This document shows, piece by piece, positions 37,619 through 47,214 of a stretch of DNA of 64,000 bases. How positions within the stretch are numbered: the first letter of the stretch is position 1; the number at the start of each line of letters is the position of its first letter. The stretch is taken from contig CAKKNE010000001.1 in the NCBI GenBank assembly GCA_918797485.1, positions 1,860,001-1,924,000 on the forward strand, in the 5' to 3' direction. A model generated the notes under the pieces. The model ran no database searches, was not told the origin of the DNA, and saw only the letters and a list, made by a program, of their open reading frames with translations. Origin of the DNA: Pelagomonas calceolata. Its lineage: Eukaryota > Sar > Pelagophyceae > Pelagomonadales > Pelagomonadaceae. The position numbers and the translations under genes are program-made.

Positions 37619-39322
37619 TTAATAAACCCGACCATTGCGGTCCCGCTCCGCCTCGACGCCCGCATAGTAGGCGTCGTTGTAGGCGGGCTCGGCTTGGGGG
37701 AGCGCTCGGACGTCGACGAAGCGCCGGCCGTTCGGGAGAGGGGCGCGCCCGACGAGCTGCGCGCCGCTCAGGCGCGGCCCGAACACCTGGGGGAAACCCT
37801 CCACGCTACAGTAGGGGTAGAGGCGCAGCACCTCGAACTCACCGCTCACGTACCACTCAATGTACGACGGGAGGCCCGCGGGCCGGCCGCCCCCTTTGTA
37901 GGGTCGGACGAGCGACGCCCCGCCCGCCATGCCGTCGTAGAGCGTCTGCCAGGGCGGCCGCGGCGGCTTGGGCTTGGGCTTGGGCTTGGGCTTGGGCGTC
38001 GGCGGTTTGGGCGGCTTCGGCGTCGGCTCCGGGTCCGGTTTCGGCTCCGGGTCCGGTTTCGGCGTCGGCTCCGGTTTCGGCGTCGGCTCCGGTTTGGCGT
38101 CCTCCAGCGCGTGCGGCCCCACCGCAAACGTGTCGAGGCAGGACTTGACCTCCCGGTCATGCTGCCCGTCGTAGCCCGACGGCCGCGGCAGCGGCGCGTC
38201 CAGGAACGCGTTGGACCAGACGCCTGCGTTGTTGTACATCATGTACATCAACAGGAAGACGCGCCACTCGGGCGTCTTGATGAGGAACTCGAACTGCGGC
38301 TCCGATATCCCTAACACGCTGCCCTTAGACCTTGTGAGCGTCGACACCGTCTTCCACACGCCTTTGACTTTCCCTAGGGACCGCTCACCAACATACAAGA
38401 GCGGGGAGGGTTTCATCTCCGTGGTGTTGTCAATCATATCAAAGACGAGCTGCCACCCGCCCGCCGCGAAGTGGGCCATGAGCACGGGCGACGCAGTCCG
38501 CAACTCCAACAGATCCTGCTTCATTGACGACTCGTACTTCCTCTCGAGCTGGCTGTACGCGGTCGGATTCTCAACAAGTTGGGCCACGCTGTTCGAGGAG
38601 AGCACTATCAGCTGAATCCAGCGACCATAGAAACAGCTCGCAGACCCTAATGGACCCAATCCGAGATCTAGGGAGCGTTTGACCGCGGCGGCGCGCGACG
38701 CCGCGTCATCGAGGGCCATGGTGATACAAAACATCGTAACCGCGACTGGGTGAACCGAGACCTTCTTGTCGACGTGCTTCGAGACCTTCTCATGGATCGG
38801 CCCAGCGAAGTAGAGTCCGGGCGTGTCGGCCGTAGTGGGGAGAATACATTCCAGGTCCGTCAAAATGTCGAAGAAGCAGCCCGTGATTTTTCTCGCGTCG
38901 TCCCTCACAGATCGGGGTAACTCCATGACTGATGCAGCCGCATCATCGTCGGCCAAGCCGAGTAATAGTTCATAGATGAAGCCCCAGAGCCGGAGGCGCT
39001 CCGGGCCTTGTTTCGAGCCCAGCGAGAAGCCGCGGTCCCGCGCGATGGGAATAAGGGTGTTGTGCAGCTTCCATGCGCCCTGGCTGATCAACAACGGAGA
39101 CAGCTTCACGCCGACCGCGCGGCACCACTTTAGTGTCTTCTCGCGGCTGCCGTGCACCGCGTCTTGGTAGCTGAGCCACTCTTCAATACCGTAGCTCCCC
39201 CCCTCGGTGCAGGCCAGGTAGCAGCTCGGCGAAATCTCCACTCCTTCCTGCACGAACGCGTGCGCGCCGCCGTAGGTGTCCAGGAATTGGAGGCTCAATT
39301 TTGGCTTGGCCCCTTTGCCCAT
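37619..39322 (-). CDS. Unknown 567-residue protein with PEP/PKP linker
   Basis: ATG at 39322, MGKGAKPKLSLQF: Gly2 could be myristoylated. The first 390 residues look helical and globular (KLHNTLIPIARDRGF, FCITMALDDAASRAAAVKR, MMYNNAGVWSNAFL). A low-complexity linker of PEPTPKP and KPKPKP repeats (about residues 405-450) leads to a C-terminal part with LPSYIEWYVSGEFEVLRLYP. No family recognised. It is divergent from the WW/zinc-finger gene across CTAG element copy 6. Confidence 0.72.
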   Translation of the reverse strand: MGKGAKPKLSLQFLDTYGGAHAFVQEGVEISPSCYLACTEGGSYGIEEWLSYQDAVHGSREKTLKWCRAVGVKLSPLLISQGAWKLHNTLIPIARDRGFSLGSKQGPERLRLWGFIYELLLGLADDDAAASVMELPRSVRDDARKITGCFFDILTDLECILPTTADTPGLYFAGPIHEKVSKHVDKKVSVHPVAVTMFCITMALDDAASRAAAVKRSLDLGLGPLGSASCFYGRWIQLIVLSSNSVAQLVENPTAYSQLERKYESSMKQDLLELRTASPVLMAHFAAGGWQLVFDMIDNTTEMKPSPLLYVGERSLGKVKGVWKTVSTLTRSKGSVLGISEPQFEFLIKTPEWRVFLLMYMMYNNAGVWSNAFLDAPLPRPSGYDGQHDREVKSCLDTFAVGPHALEDAKPEPTPKPEPTPKPDPEPKPDPEPTPKPPKPPTPKPKPKPKPKPPRPPWQTLYDGMAGGASLVRPYKGGGRPAGLPSYIEWYVSGEFEVLRLYPYCSVEGFPQVFGPRLSGAQLVGRAPLPNGRRFVDVRALPQAEPAYNDAYYAGVEAERDRNGRVY

Positions 39323-39447
39323 GATTTATGCGGGATCTTCGCTGCTGTGGCCTGGGCTGCACTGATGCGATGCTGGTGCTTACGTGCTGTGTGCCGAAAG
39401 CCGTTGCAGATGGAGGCTTTTGCCGGCGACGGGCAAATTGTCGCGGG

Positions 39448-39468
39448 CTAGCGTCCGTAACACACTAG
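39448..39468 (-). promoter_or_regulatory. CTAG palindromic promoter element, copy 6
   Basis: Minus-strand reading: CTAGTG, core TGTTACGGA, CGCTAG. It is almost midway between the divergent starts at 39322 (126 bp) and 39585 (117 bp). Confidence 0.72.
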
Positions 39469-39584
39469 AGAGCCTTTTTTTTGCGTGAAAAGACAGTAAA
39501 GACAGTCTCTACCGGTAGCAGCGATCGATATCACACTCGCATCGCTCCAGCAGAGCCTCTAGCACAACGCTCCAGCGTCGCACG

Positions 39585-41150
39585 ATGGGCCGCGGCAGGA
39601 CTACGCGCCAGCTGCAGAAGGCCATCAATTACCCCGTGGGCGCCAGCGGCGACGACGACGCCGCGGCGACGGCGCCGGCCCCGAGAAGGCGCGCCGCGCC
39701 GACCGGGCGCCGTGTGCGAAAAGGCCGGCGCGACGGGACCGTATTCAAGGCCGACAGCAGCGACGAGGACGCCCCCACGACGCCGACGGGCTCGCAAGCG
39801 CCCGGCGTCGTCTCGATCGCGCACGTCGCTAATGATCAGCAGAAGAAGACGCCGGGCTTGCGCCGGAAGCGCCAAAACGCGAGGGATGGTGAAGAGGTCG
39901 AAGAAGACGCGCCCATGGAGGCCGTAGAAGATGGCGAGACCGCCGAGGTCCCGCCGAACATGCGCGAAGAAGTCGGCGGCGGCGGGCCCTTCGACAACGT
40001 GCCCCTAGATCCGCCCGCGCCCGCGCCCGAGGTGCTCACCGACCAGCTCGGAAAACGCCTCTCGATCAGCAAGGACGCGGGCGGCTCGGACGCGAGCATG
40101 AGCGACGACGAAGAGGAGGAGAGCGAGGAGGAGGCGCCGATCATGTGCCCGAACCAAGGGTGTGGCAAGGGCCCCTTCAAGAACGCTGCGGGGCTCAGGG
40201 CGCACCAGGGCAAGTGCAAGTGCCCCGCGCCGCCGCTCGTGCCGGTCGACGACGAGGCGGCGGCGGCGTTGAAGGAATTTGAGGAGGGCCTGGCGGCGGC
40301 CACGAACAAAGTAAACTTCGTTTTGAAGGAGCTCGGACTGTACAAAGACCTCAATAAGAAACCTGCGAACAAGTGGGGCAACGCGAGGAAGCTCGAGGAG
40401 TTGCGCAAGCTCATTGCAAGTGGTGCGGAAAAGTTGGAGAAGAAAGAAGGCGCTGGCATTTCAAAGCCGGTCGTGGTGTGGTGCGCGGATGAGGGCCTCG
40501 ACGCTCAAGTGCTTTTGTGTTTGGGCGGAGTGCGGCAGGCTTCGAAGTTGGAATCCCTTGATTTCGCGGGGAAGGTCGATGCGGGCGTGGACGCCATCCG
40601 TAAATTGATAAAGGCCGTCGCGGACGGCACGGAGAAGCACGACATCATCGGGGCGCGGTGGCCGACGGATGACGACTGGAAGGACGCCACCATCACCAAA
40701 GTCGCCCCCAATAAGCACGGCGGTAGCAGGCTCATTGGCCTGGGCCAGATCGAGCAGGAGCAGGCGGACGACCGCGCCACGCGCGCGAAGGACTTGGAGG
40801 CGAGGGCCGCGGCGGACGCGAAGCAGCACCGGGACTGGTGCCAGGTCGCCCACGCGACGCCCAACGCCGGCGCGCCCGTGTGGACGCGCCACGTCGATAA
40901 GGCGAGCGGCCGGCCCTACTGGTACAACGCGGCGAAGGGGCGGACGACATGGGACGACCCCTCGGCCTTCGTGGCGCGCTCGCGCGTCGAGCTCCCGGCG
41001 GACCCCGAGGAGCAGAAGCGGGCCATTGCGGCTACGTTTGCCCGCCGGCAGCGGGGTCGCGGCTTGGGCGACTTGATCTCGCCCGACCCTGCCGCGCGGG
41101 CGCGGGCCGTCGCGGCTACGACTGGCGATCACACGTACGACGCTTCGTAA
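39585..41150 (+). CDS. Zinc-finger and WW-domain protein, likely nuclear
   Basis: 521 residues. The basic N-terminus (RRRAAPTGRRVRKGRR) could be a nuclear signal, and acidic patches follow (DDEEEESEEE). A zinc-finger-like element CPNQGCGKGPFKNAAGLRAH with KC after it (C..C..H..C spacing) lies at about 187-209. A helical region follows, and a WW domain at about 425-460 (VWTRHVDKASGRPYWYNAAK, then TTWDDP), which binds Pro-rich ligands. The pairing suggests an adaptor in transcription or RNA processing; the partner is unknown. Confidence 0.82.
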   Translation: MGRGRTTRQLQKAINYPVGASGDDDAAATAPAPRRRAAPTGRRVRKGRRDGTVFKADSSDEDAPTTPTGSQAPGVVSIAHVANDQQKKTPGLRRKRQNARDGEEVEEDAPMEAVEDGETAEVPPNMREEVGGGGPFDNVPLDPPAPAPEVLTDQLGKRLSISKDAGGSDASMSDDEEEESEEEAPIMCPNQGCGKGPFKNAAGLRAHQGKCKCPAPPLVPVDDEAAAALKEFEEGLAAATNKVNFVLKELGLYKDLNKKPANKWGNARKLEELRKLIASGAEKLEKKEGAGISKPVVVWCADEGLDAQVLLCLGGVRQASKLESLDFAGKVDAGVDAIRKLIKAVADGTEKHDIIGARWPTDDDWKDATITKVAPNKHGGSRLIGLGQIEQEQADDRATRAKDLEARAAADAKQHRDWCQVAHATPNAGAPVWTRHVDKASGRPYWYNAAKGRTTWDDPSAFVARSRVELPADPEEQKRAIAATFARRQRGRGLGDLISPDPAARARAVAATTGDHTYDAS

Positions 41151-41229
41151 GCGCCGACGTGGTCTTAGATGTGTAAGTTCAATAACTGACAAACACAAAA
41201 AGCGCCTCGTGGCGGGGGAGATCTAGCCC

Positions 41230-41541
41230 GCGCTACAACTTGGGTGGCGAACGTGCTACGTCACGGTCGGCCAGGCGTCCGAAGTCTTATACGCTGTCGC
41301 CGGGCAAGGAGGCGCGCCCGACGTCGTCGACGTGCTTTTGAGGGCTGGCGCCGAGCTCCGACCGTTCGACGGCCGGACCGCTCTGCACGCTGCGCTGAGC
41401 AACGGCCACGAGGAGGTGGCCACTGCACTCGTAGCCGCAGCGAGTCCCGACGTCGTGACGACCGCTCTTCAGCTGGCGCGGGCGAACGACTTCGGGCCCA
41501 TCGCGCGACGCATCGAGGCGCGCGTTCGACCAGCGAGCTAA
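41230..41541 (+). pseudogene. Ankyrin-repeat fragment
   Basis: A frame after the TAG at 41224 reads PALQLGWRTCYVTVGQAS, then ankyrin-like VLYAVAGQGGAPDVVDVLLR and DGRTALHAALSNGHEEVATA, ending ARVRPAS-stop. No ATG precedes it in frame. It is either a terminal exon of an unseen gene or a leftover of an ankyrin gene; the short space between two complete genes favours a remnant. Confidence 0.45.
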
Positions 41542-41582
41542 TGTTCTTGTTTTTGTAGACAATTCTTATACAGACAGACACC

Positions 41583-42422
41583 TCAGCGCCCGCCGAGGAC
41601 GCGCCCGCCGCCCCAGTTATGCCCTCCTCCCGGCGCTGCGGGCGGCGCCGCGCGAGGAGGCGCCGCGCGAATACTCCTGAACGGCGGGAAATAGCCGCCC
41701 GCCGCGAGCCAGGCCTCGAAGCACACGCCGAGCTCCTCGCGGCGCTGATGTTCAATTTCCTTGATATATCTAATCATAGCGCCCGCGTTGAGCTTCTTCT
41801 TCTCACCCGGCAGGCTGAAAGTGTTCTGGTGGTACTCGCCCGACGGCTTGCGGTGCCACTGGTAGCCGAACTCGTAGGCGCGGCGCAGCCCGCCGCACAC
41901 GTTGGCCAGGCGATCCAACACGATCTCGCACTTGACAGAGCAGCCGCCTCTCCCTCGGCCGACGGCTCCTAATGTTGGATGGTGAAACGTCCGCCCGCCG
42001 CAGCCGCGGCCCGGGAGGTTGTGCGTCGCCCAGCGCGGGTCGACTTCGTGGACGTCGACGCCGGCGTTAACCGGGCGCGCCGCACTCGTTGGCGGCACGT
42101 TGCGCGGCGCGTCGTCGTCGTCTGCGTCGACGTCGATGACCACGTGAGGCTCTGCTGGCGGCGCGGCGGCGGGTGCTTTCGTGCGGCGGCGCTTTGGCTT
42201 CGGCGGTGGCTCTTCATCCTCCACCGCTTCGCTCACGCGAGGAGGTGCGAATTCCTCGGAGTAGCGCTTCGTGGGCACGGAGCGGCGGCGTGGCGCCTCC
42301 GGTGCCTCGCGCAGGCCCGGAGCATTGTGGTTTTTGTAGCCGGGTGCACGGACTGGTGGTGCGCGGTCCTCGTCGTCGCTGGCGCTGTCGAATGTGAGGT
42401 CCAGCACCTCGGGCTCTGCCAT
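41583..42422 (-). CDS. Unknown nuclear-type protein, 279 residues
   Basis: ATG at 42422. The N-terminal half is disordered and mixed acidic/basic: DLTFDSASDDEDRAPP, a bipartite-like basic run KPKRRRTKAP, and VIDVDADDDD, which resembles a SUMO-interacting motif (VIDVD followed by acids). The C-terminal half is more ordered, with Cys and His (GRGCGGRTFHHP, GGCSVKCEIVLDRLANVC, YEFGYQWHRKPSGEYHQNTF) that might bind metal. Family not recognised; nuclear location is inferred. Confidence 0.7.
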   Translation of the reverse strand: MAEPEVLDLTFDSASDDEDRAPPVRAPGYKNHNAPGLREAPEAPRRRSVPTKRYSEEFAPPRVSEAVEDEEPPPKPKRRRTKAPAAAPPAEPHVVIDVDADDDDAPRNVPPTSAARPVNAGVDVHEVDPRWATHNLPGRGCGGRTFHHPTLGAVGRGRGGCSVKCEIVLDRLANVCGGLRRAYEFGYQWHRKPSGEYHQNTFSLPGEKKKLNAGAMIRYIKEIEHQRREELGVCFEAWLAAGGYFPPFRSIRAAPPRAAPPAAPGGGHNWGGGRVLGGR

Positions 42423-42575
42423 ACTCAGCTAAGCTCGCTCCGTGTGGCTTTCTGTGTGGGCTGTTTGCCAGAAGCGCTGTGCGGCACTGCCGCGCGCGGT
42501 TTAACGAGCTTTTCGGGTATGTAACGCACGCACAGAGGCATGCACTGCATCGATCCTAAATTAATCGAGAGCTTG

Positions 42576-42596
42576 CTAGTGTGTCTCAGGCGCTAG
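42576..42596 (+). promoter_or_regulatory. CTAG palindromic promoter element, copy 7
   Basis: CTAGTG, core TGTCTCAGG, CGCTAG, preceded by GCTTG. It lies 154 bp from the start at 42422 and 331 bp from 42927. Nothing else is seen in 42423-42926. Confidence 0.65.
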
Positions 42597-42926
42597 TTCG
42601 GAACCCGCACGAAGCAATGTACGTCTTGAGCGGTCCATAGCGGCGGTTCACGTCTCGAGATACACCTCAGAGTCCTCTACGCGCAAAAAAGTTGCCACTC
42701 ACGTCCTGAGCGCGCACATTTTGAGCATCGACGCTGTTTACGCTGTAGCTCGGCCACCACCGACGTTACATAGTCCACACAAGTTCTCTGGCCTCTCAGC
42801 TAAGGGTCGCAGCAGACTCCGCGCGAACGCTCTTCACGGGTGTGTAAAAAGCGGGAAACAGGCACACAGAGCGTAACCCCCAAAGTCCCCGATAAGCGCG
42901 CGACCGAAGAAGTCACATCGAAAAAG

Positions 42927-44314
42927 ATGAACAACCAGCCGCCGCAACGCCCGCGAAGCCCGCCGCGAGGTGGTCAGGCGCCCCCGATGATGCCGCCGTC
43001 GCCCAAGGTGGCCAAGATGGGAGGAGCGCCGCCGGCCGTGATGCGCCCGGCCGCCGCGCCGCCGATCGTCCCGCCCATCGCGGCGCCGCGGCCTCCCCAG
43101 CCGCCCGCGCCCAAGCCGGCCGCGCCGCCCGCCGCCAAGCCGCCGCCGTCGCCCCAGATCGACCCGGCCGCCGAGGCTAGAGCCCGGGCCGAAGCCCAGA
43201 AGGCCGCCGCCGCGAAGGCCCGCGCCGCTGCTGAAGCCAAGGCCCGCAAAGAGGCGGAAGCGGTGTCGCGCCGTGTCGAATCAAACTTCACGCGGCCCAC
43301 GCCATCGACGCGACGTTGTCACCGTAAACGCGCATGCTCGATGGACGAGACTCACACTGAGGTTGATTTCTACACAGATTGCTAAGGCTGAGGAGGATGC
43401 TCGCAAGAAGCGCGCCGCAGCGCTCGCCGAGGCGTTCGGAGCGGTGTCCCGAATTTTCGATCGTTGTCCTACTCGAGCTCAGATGTGATTCACACACAGG
43501 GAGGCCGCGGCCAAGAAGAAGCTTCAGGAAGAGGCCGCCGCCCTCGCGAAAGCTCACGCCGAGGCCGCCGCCAAGGAGAAGGCTGCCGCCGAGAAGCGCA
43601 AAGCTGAGGAGGAGAAGGTATGTGGAACCGAGTCCGATGTGACGGTCGCGCCCATGTCACCGGTCCATTGCCCCGCAGGCGCGCAAAAAAGCGGAGGAAG
43701 AAGCTAGGAAGCGCGCCGCCGCCATTGCGAAAGCTGAGGCGGAAGCTAAAGCTGCGGCAGAGGCGCGCGCCGCGGAAGAAGCCAAGGCCAAGGCCCAGGC
43801 CAAGGGCCTCGTGGCCGCCGTCGCCATAAAACAAGCCAAGGATCAAGAGGCGGCGGTCGCCGAGGCGTCGAAGAAAGCGGAGGCGGCGGCCGCCGCGGAG
43901 GCCGAAGCACAGGTCGCCGCCGAGGCCGCGTCGCGGGAGGCCGCGGCCGCGCGCAAGCGGGCGGATTCGGAAGCAGGGACGCTAGCGGAGCTCAAGCGCA
44001 AGGCGTCGGCGTTAGAAAAGGACGCCAAGGCCGCCGGCGCGACGATCCCGGACCTCGACAAGCCCGAGCCGAAGAAGCCCGCCGCCAAGAAGGGCAAGAA
44101 ATCGTCGGGCGGCTCGAAGAAGCGCAAGTCCGAGGCCATCTCCGAGGAGGAGCCCGCGGCGGAGGCGGCGGGCGGCGACGACGCGATGGATATGACCGCG
44201 GTGAACAAGCTCACAGCCGACAAGTTGAAGAAAGAGCTGAAAAAGCGCAAGCTTGATGACAAGGGCAAGAAGGCCGAACTCAAAGCGCGGCTCGTCGAAG
44301 CACTCGGACTCTAG
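42927..44314 (+). CDS. SAP-domain protein with long Ala/Lys/Glu coiled coil (four exons)
   Basis: Exons 42927-43262, 43378-43433, 43500-43617 and 43679-44314; phases 0, 2 and 0 keep one frame of about 381 residues. The N-terminus is Pro-rich (PPRGGQAPPMMPPSPKV). The middle is a continuous charged helix of AEAKARKEAEA type. The C-terminus is a SAP module (VNKLTADKLKKELKKRKLDD followed by KGKKAELKARLVEALGL), a helix-turn-helix that binds AT-rich DNA or RNA. A basic stretch (KPAAKKGKKSSGGSKKRKSE) is a likely nuclear signal. A role as a chromatin or RNA scaffold is plausible. Exon 2 is only 56 nt. Introns 1 and 2 fit the introner rule. Confidence 0.75.
43263..43377 (+). mobile_element. Introner-like intron 1 of the SAP gene
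   Basis: The intron begins with the octamer GTGTCGCG, then the element from 43271 (CCGTGTCGAATC) to 43377 (CTACACAG). It contains CACGCCATCGACGCGACG. The downstream octamer ATTGCTAA does not match, so any target duplication has decayed. The predicted phase is right. Confidence 0.65.
43434..43499 (+). mobile_element. Introner-like intron 2 of the SAP gene
   Basis: Octamer GTTCGGAG, then the element from 43442 (CGGTGTCCCGAA) to 43499 (TTCACACACAG). Splicing here gives phase 2 and continues the Ala/Lys helix. No clear target duplication. Confidence 0.6.
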
Positions 44315-44419
44315 GCGCTCGGCCTCTGAACATCGGGGTGGTAGCCTCCCCCTCCCCATCCCTGTCCGTGATCGGTGAGCTAGGATCCCTTCGGTAAGCT
44401 CTGCTGGTTGAATACACGC

Positions 44420-44451
44420 CTCGACGCCATCGCCGCGTCGACGGCGTCGAG
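44420..44451. terminator. Possible 3' hairpin after the SAP gene
   Basis: CTCGACGCC and GGCGTCGAG form a 9-bp stem with a 14-nt loop about 105 bp past the stop codon. It carries the ACGCCATCG core. That it acts in transcript ending is a guess. Confidence 0.35.
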
Positions 44452-44924
44452 CGAAGCCTGAAATTCGGGGCTAGCGTAATCGACTTACTAGCAAATTCAA
44501 AAATACGCCTCGATAGCGTCAAAAGAATGACCCAAATTCAGAATACACCCCAGTCGATCGCCGCGACCAAAGATTTCAGAATAGCTGCCCGGGAACATAC
44601 CCTCGCGCCTCCCGGAAGGCACCGCCCGCGACATTCACGGATGACCCTTACGGCTCGCCAAAATACACCAGCGATTGACAGCGCCATTTCCCATCCAAAT
44701 AAGACATTATATCAACTCCAGCCCAGTTTTCATACAAGTTCGACGGAACCGGAGCCGACGGCCCGCGCTCGGAGGGCGGGAACAGAATTCTACTAGACAA
44801 CTCTCGCGTTTATGTTCGTTTCCTTCCGTTTGTTGGTGGTAGAGTCCATCTAACCCGCATCAGCGACCACTGAGCTATTTTAGATGTTCCGTTAGAGCCG
44901 CGCGAAACGACGAATCCGTGACCC

Positions 44925-45031
44925 TCCGTTTTTAACAAGGCGGGCTCGTAGCCTGGACCCGCGAGTATCAGCGATCACACTACCCCAATGGACCATAACG
45001 CCGTTGTTCTATTCACGATCGACCGACTTGC
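44925..45031 (-). repeat. SINE-like dispersed repeat, copy U3
   Basis: Minus-strand reading: GGGCAAGTCGGTCGATCGTG, then GGCGTTATGGTCCATTGG, GATCGCTGATAC and GCGGGTCCAGGCTACGAG. Matches U1/U2 at 22.7 kb in order and spacing. Confidence 0.55.
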
Positions 45032-45229
45032 CCGTTCTCCGCGGGCGACGGTACGTTGACGGAGCACCGGAAAGGCCCCAGACCAGTGGTTTGTAAAGTA
45101 AATTTACGTTTCAGGCGCTTTAGTTATGGGACGGGCCAGATAACTGGCCTGATTGTGTACTACATTGCTCCGAGACCCAAAGATGCTCGGCGCGGGTCGT
45201 CGGTCTCGCGAGCCCACGATCTGGTGTAA

Positions 45230-45321
45230 AGGAGCTCTAGACCTGGACCTGCGACCATCAGCCCGTCTACCATCACCATGGACCATAATGCGATCATTTG
45301 TTTCATGACCGACCGACTTGT
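45230..45321 (-). repeat. SINE-like dispersed repeat, copy U4
   Basis: Minus-strand reading: ACAAGTCGGTCGGTCATGAA, then CGCATTATGGTCCATGG, GGGCTGATGG and CAGGTCCAGGTC. About 300 bp from U3 in the same orientation. Confidence 0.55.
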
Positions 45322-45927
45322 GCGAGGTCCAGATCAAGATGTTCACGTCCCGAGCGTGGTCGGCCAAAAGTACCCTTCTTATAGTGTAGATGTCATATAC
45401 TTGTAATTGACTATCGGTGGGGTAGTATGGGGTCCAACGAGACCGCTACGGCGACTACTGGGGCCCCTAAAAAATTAACGTTTTTTACGGGAACGGGGCG
45501 CCATCGGGCCCAAATTATTTACTTTTTTCGGATGTAGAACGGCTTCTGAACCCCCTTTGGGGTAGATCTGGTGGTGGGTAGTCGCCTACACCGCATGCGC
45601 AGGCGCTTGTGGGTCCCAGAGGGCTCTGAAAGCAAAACTTGGGGGATTACTGCCCAAGCCAGATGCCTGGCTGAGCACCTGTACTGATATGTCTCTACCG
45701 ATGGAAGCCCTCGCGCTTGCGGCGTAGGCGCTTGCCCACGTCTAGTATCGATCCCAGGCGACTCCAGGGAGACCCCCGGACCACGAATTGACAGGATTCC
45801 AATTTTTTTTTTTACTAGTAGGCGCGCAACACCGGGTCCGCCGCCCAAGTACGCCATCAATGCAACGGTCGCGGCGATGGCGCCCCGGTAGATTGGGAGT
45901 CAAACGACGATAGTTAGTCACAATACG

Positions 45928-46713
45928 CTATCGCGCAGGCACAAGCGCGGGCCACCGCTCCCTCAATGAAGACGCCTCCGTGTCGCGCGATGCGAGCAGT
46001 TCAGAAATCGACGGCGCCGGCGCCGCCCCCAGGTGCAACGACGGCACAAGAGCGGCAAGAAAAGCATCCCAGGCCGGCAGCGACCACTCCTCCACGTGCC
46101 GCGTCACTAATCCATTTTCATCGAGCGTAAACGTCGTCCGGCCGACGAACGGCTTTATGGATGGCTTCCACGGCAGCCCTAATCGCCCAGCAAGCCGCCA
46201 CTCCGCCACAATATCATCCCCGACCAGGCGCGGCTCCTCGAGCAACTCGAGCGACGAGCTCCGCCGATCAAACAAGCCCTTCAGCGCGGAAGCAAACACT
46301 TCCGGCGACCGCACGGGCATGTCCGGGTCCGGACTATCAAAAAAGCAGCGCGGGTGGTAGTGGTCCAAGCTGAGTCGGCCGGTCACGTAATAGCGGTTCA
46401 TAAAATCCTGTTTTATTGCCGAGAGCGTCTCTTCCCTCGTCCAAACGTGAGTGGGCGCTTCCACAGTAGAAGTGTACATGAAACCGAGGATGGACTTGTG
46501 CCGCGCCGCGAGCCATGCCGTCGACTGGCGCGCGGCGTCGGCGGCGTCGAGGAAGCGGCGGCGGAAGAACGGGCATTTTAGGGATTCGGCCTTCGCCTCC
46601 AGTTGGTCGGCGAGGGGCGCGGCGTGGAGGCGCGTCGACGGGCGTTGCGGCGCGAGCGCGCAGCTGGTCTGGAAGAGCAGTGCCAAGAGGGATATGCGCC
46701 CTGGGGACGGCAT
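45928..46713 (-). CDS. Plastid SnoaL/DUF2358-like protein
   Basis: 261 residues from ATG 46713. The leader MPSPGRISLLALLFQTSCALAP has the signal peptide plus Ala-Leu-Ala-Pro cut of stramenopile plastid proteins. The body IKQDFMNRYYVTGRLSLDHY, CFFDSPDPDMPV, IVAEWRLAGRLGLPW and FTLDENGLVTRHVEEWSLP follows the NTF2-like/DUF2358 plan (a Tyr-rich helix, F-x-D-P, a W-R strand, and an 'ENGLI..H.E.W' end). Plant relatives are thylakoid-associated proteins of uncertain role. No catalytic activity can be assigned. Confidence 0.75.
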   Translation of the reverse strand: MPSPGRISLLALLFQTSCALAPQRPSTRLHAAPLADQLEAKAESLKCPFFRRRFLDAADAARQSTAWLAARHKSILGFMYTSTVEAPTHVWTREETLSAIKQDFMNRYYVTGRLSLDHYHPRCFFDSPDPDMPVRSPEVFASALKGLFDRRSSSLELLEEPRLVGDDIVAEWRLAGRLGLPWKPSIKPFVGRTTFTLDENGLVTRHVEEWSLPAWDAFLAALVPSLHLGAAPAPSISELLASRDTEASSLRERWPALVPAR

Positions 46714-46924
46714 CTTTGCTCGCAGGCCCCTTGGATCTGTTAAGAAGCCCTCCGAAACGGCCGCTGCACCAGTTCTGCGGTGGGTGTGTAGTCGTCGTTC
46801 CGGCCCCTTGAACGCCGAGCCTGGCGTTTTGGGCTGGACGAGAAAGGCCCGCGCGGATGGGCACGCACGCTTGCTAGCGCCTCGGAAAGCGTGGTAGACG
46901 ATTACAGGCGTATTTCGCGTCAGG

Positions 46925-46946
46925 CTAGTGTCTTACCGGACGCTAG
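46925..46946 (+). promoter_or_regulatory. CTAG palindromic promoter element, copy 8
   Basis: CTAGTG, core TCTTACCGGA, CGCTAG (22 bp). It lies between divergent genes, 212 bp from 46713 and 269 bp from 47215. Nothing else is seen in the gap 46714-47214. Confidence 0.7.
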
Positions 46947-47214
46947 GCGGTATTTTAATTTGGCAAGCAGCGAGGCACGCTCGTAGTTACACGTACTTAC
47001 GCCTACATATCGTCTTAGTGGTGCCCTCGCTGCTGTGCACCGGCACGCCATCGCTGCGGCACGGCAACAGTCGCTGCAAGCTCATACACTCATCTGCTGT
47101 AGTTTAGCGCGGTGCGCAGCGCGAGCCGTAAGCGATTGCCAGGGTAGAGCCGACCGGACACCTCACACTGCAGGAAGAAAAAAGGACAGCTCGCACTGCA
47201 CGAAAAAAAAAGGG

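Larger units (their letters stand above)
44315..45927. other. 1.6-kb gene-free, lower-GC stretch
   Basis: No frame here looks coding. It contains a hairpin CTCGACGCC...GGCGTCGAG at 44420-44451, two inverted copies of the SINE-like repeat (44925-45031, 45230-45321), a shorter related piece with a tRNA A-box-like TAGCTCAGTGG on the minus strand near 44870, and a T9 run near 45805. Base composition is visibly less GC-rich than in neighbouring genes. Confidence 0.6.

Noticed and set aside
44830-44885. Possible tRNA gene on the minus strand (TAGCTCAGTGG)
   Set aside because: An A-box-like stretch is present but I could not fold a full cloverleaf or find a proper T arm; better seen as part of the SINE-like repeat.
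45519-45860. 113-codon minus-strand ORF in the gene-free stretch
   Set aside because: No domain, no plausible promoter element, and the sequence lies in repeat-like lower-GC DNA.
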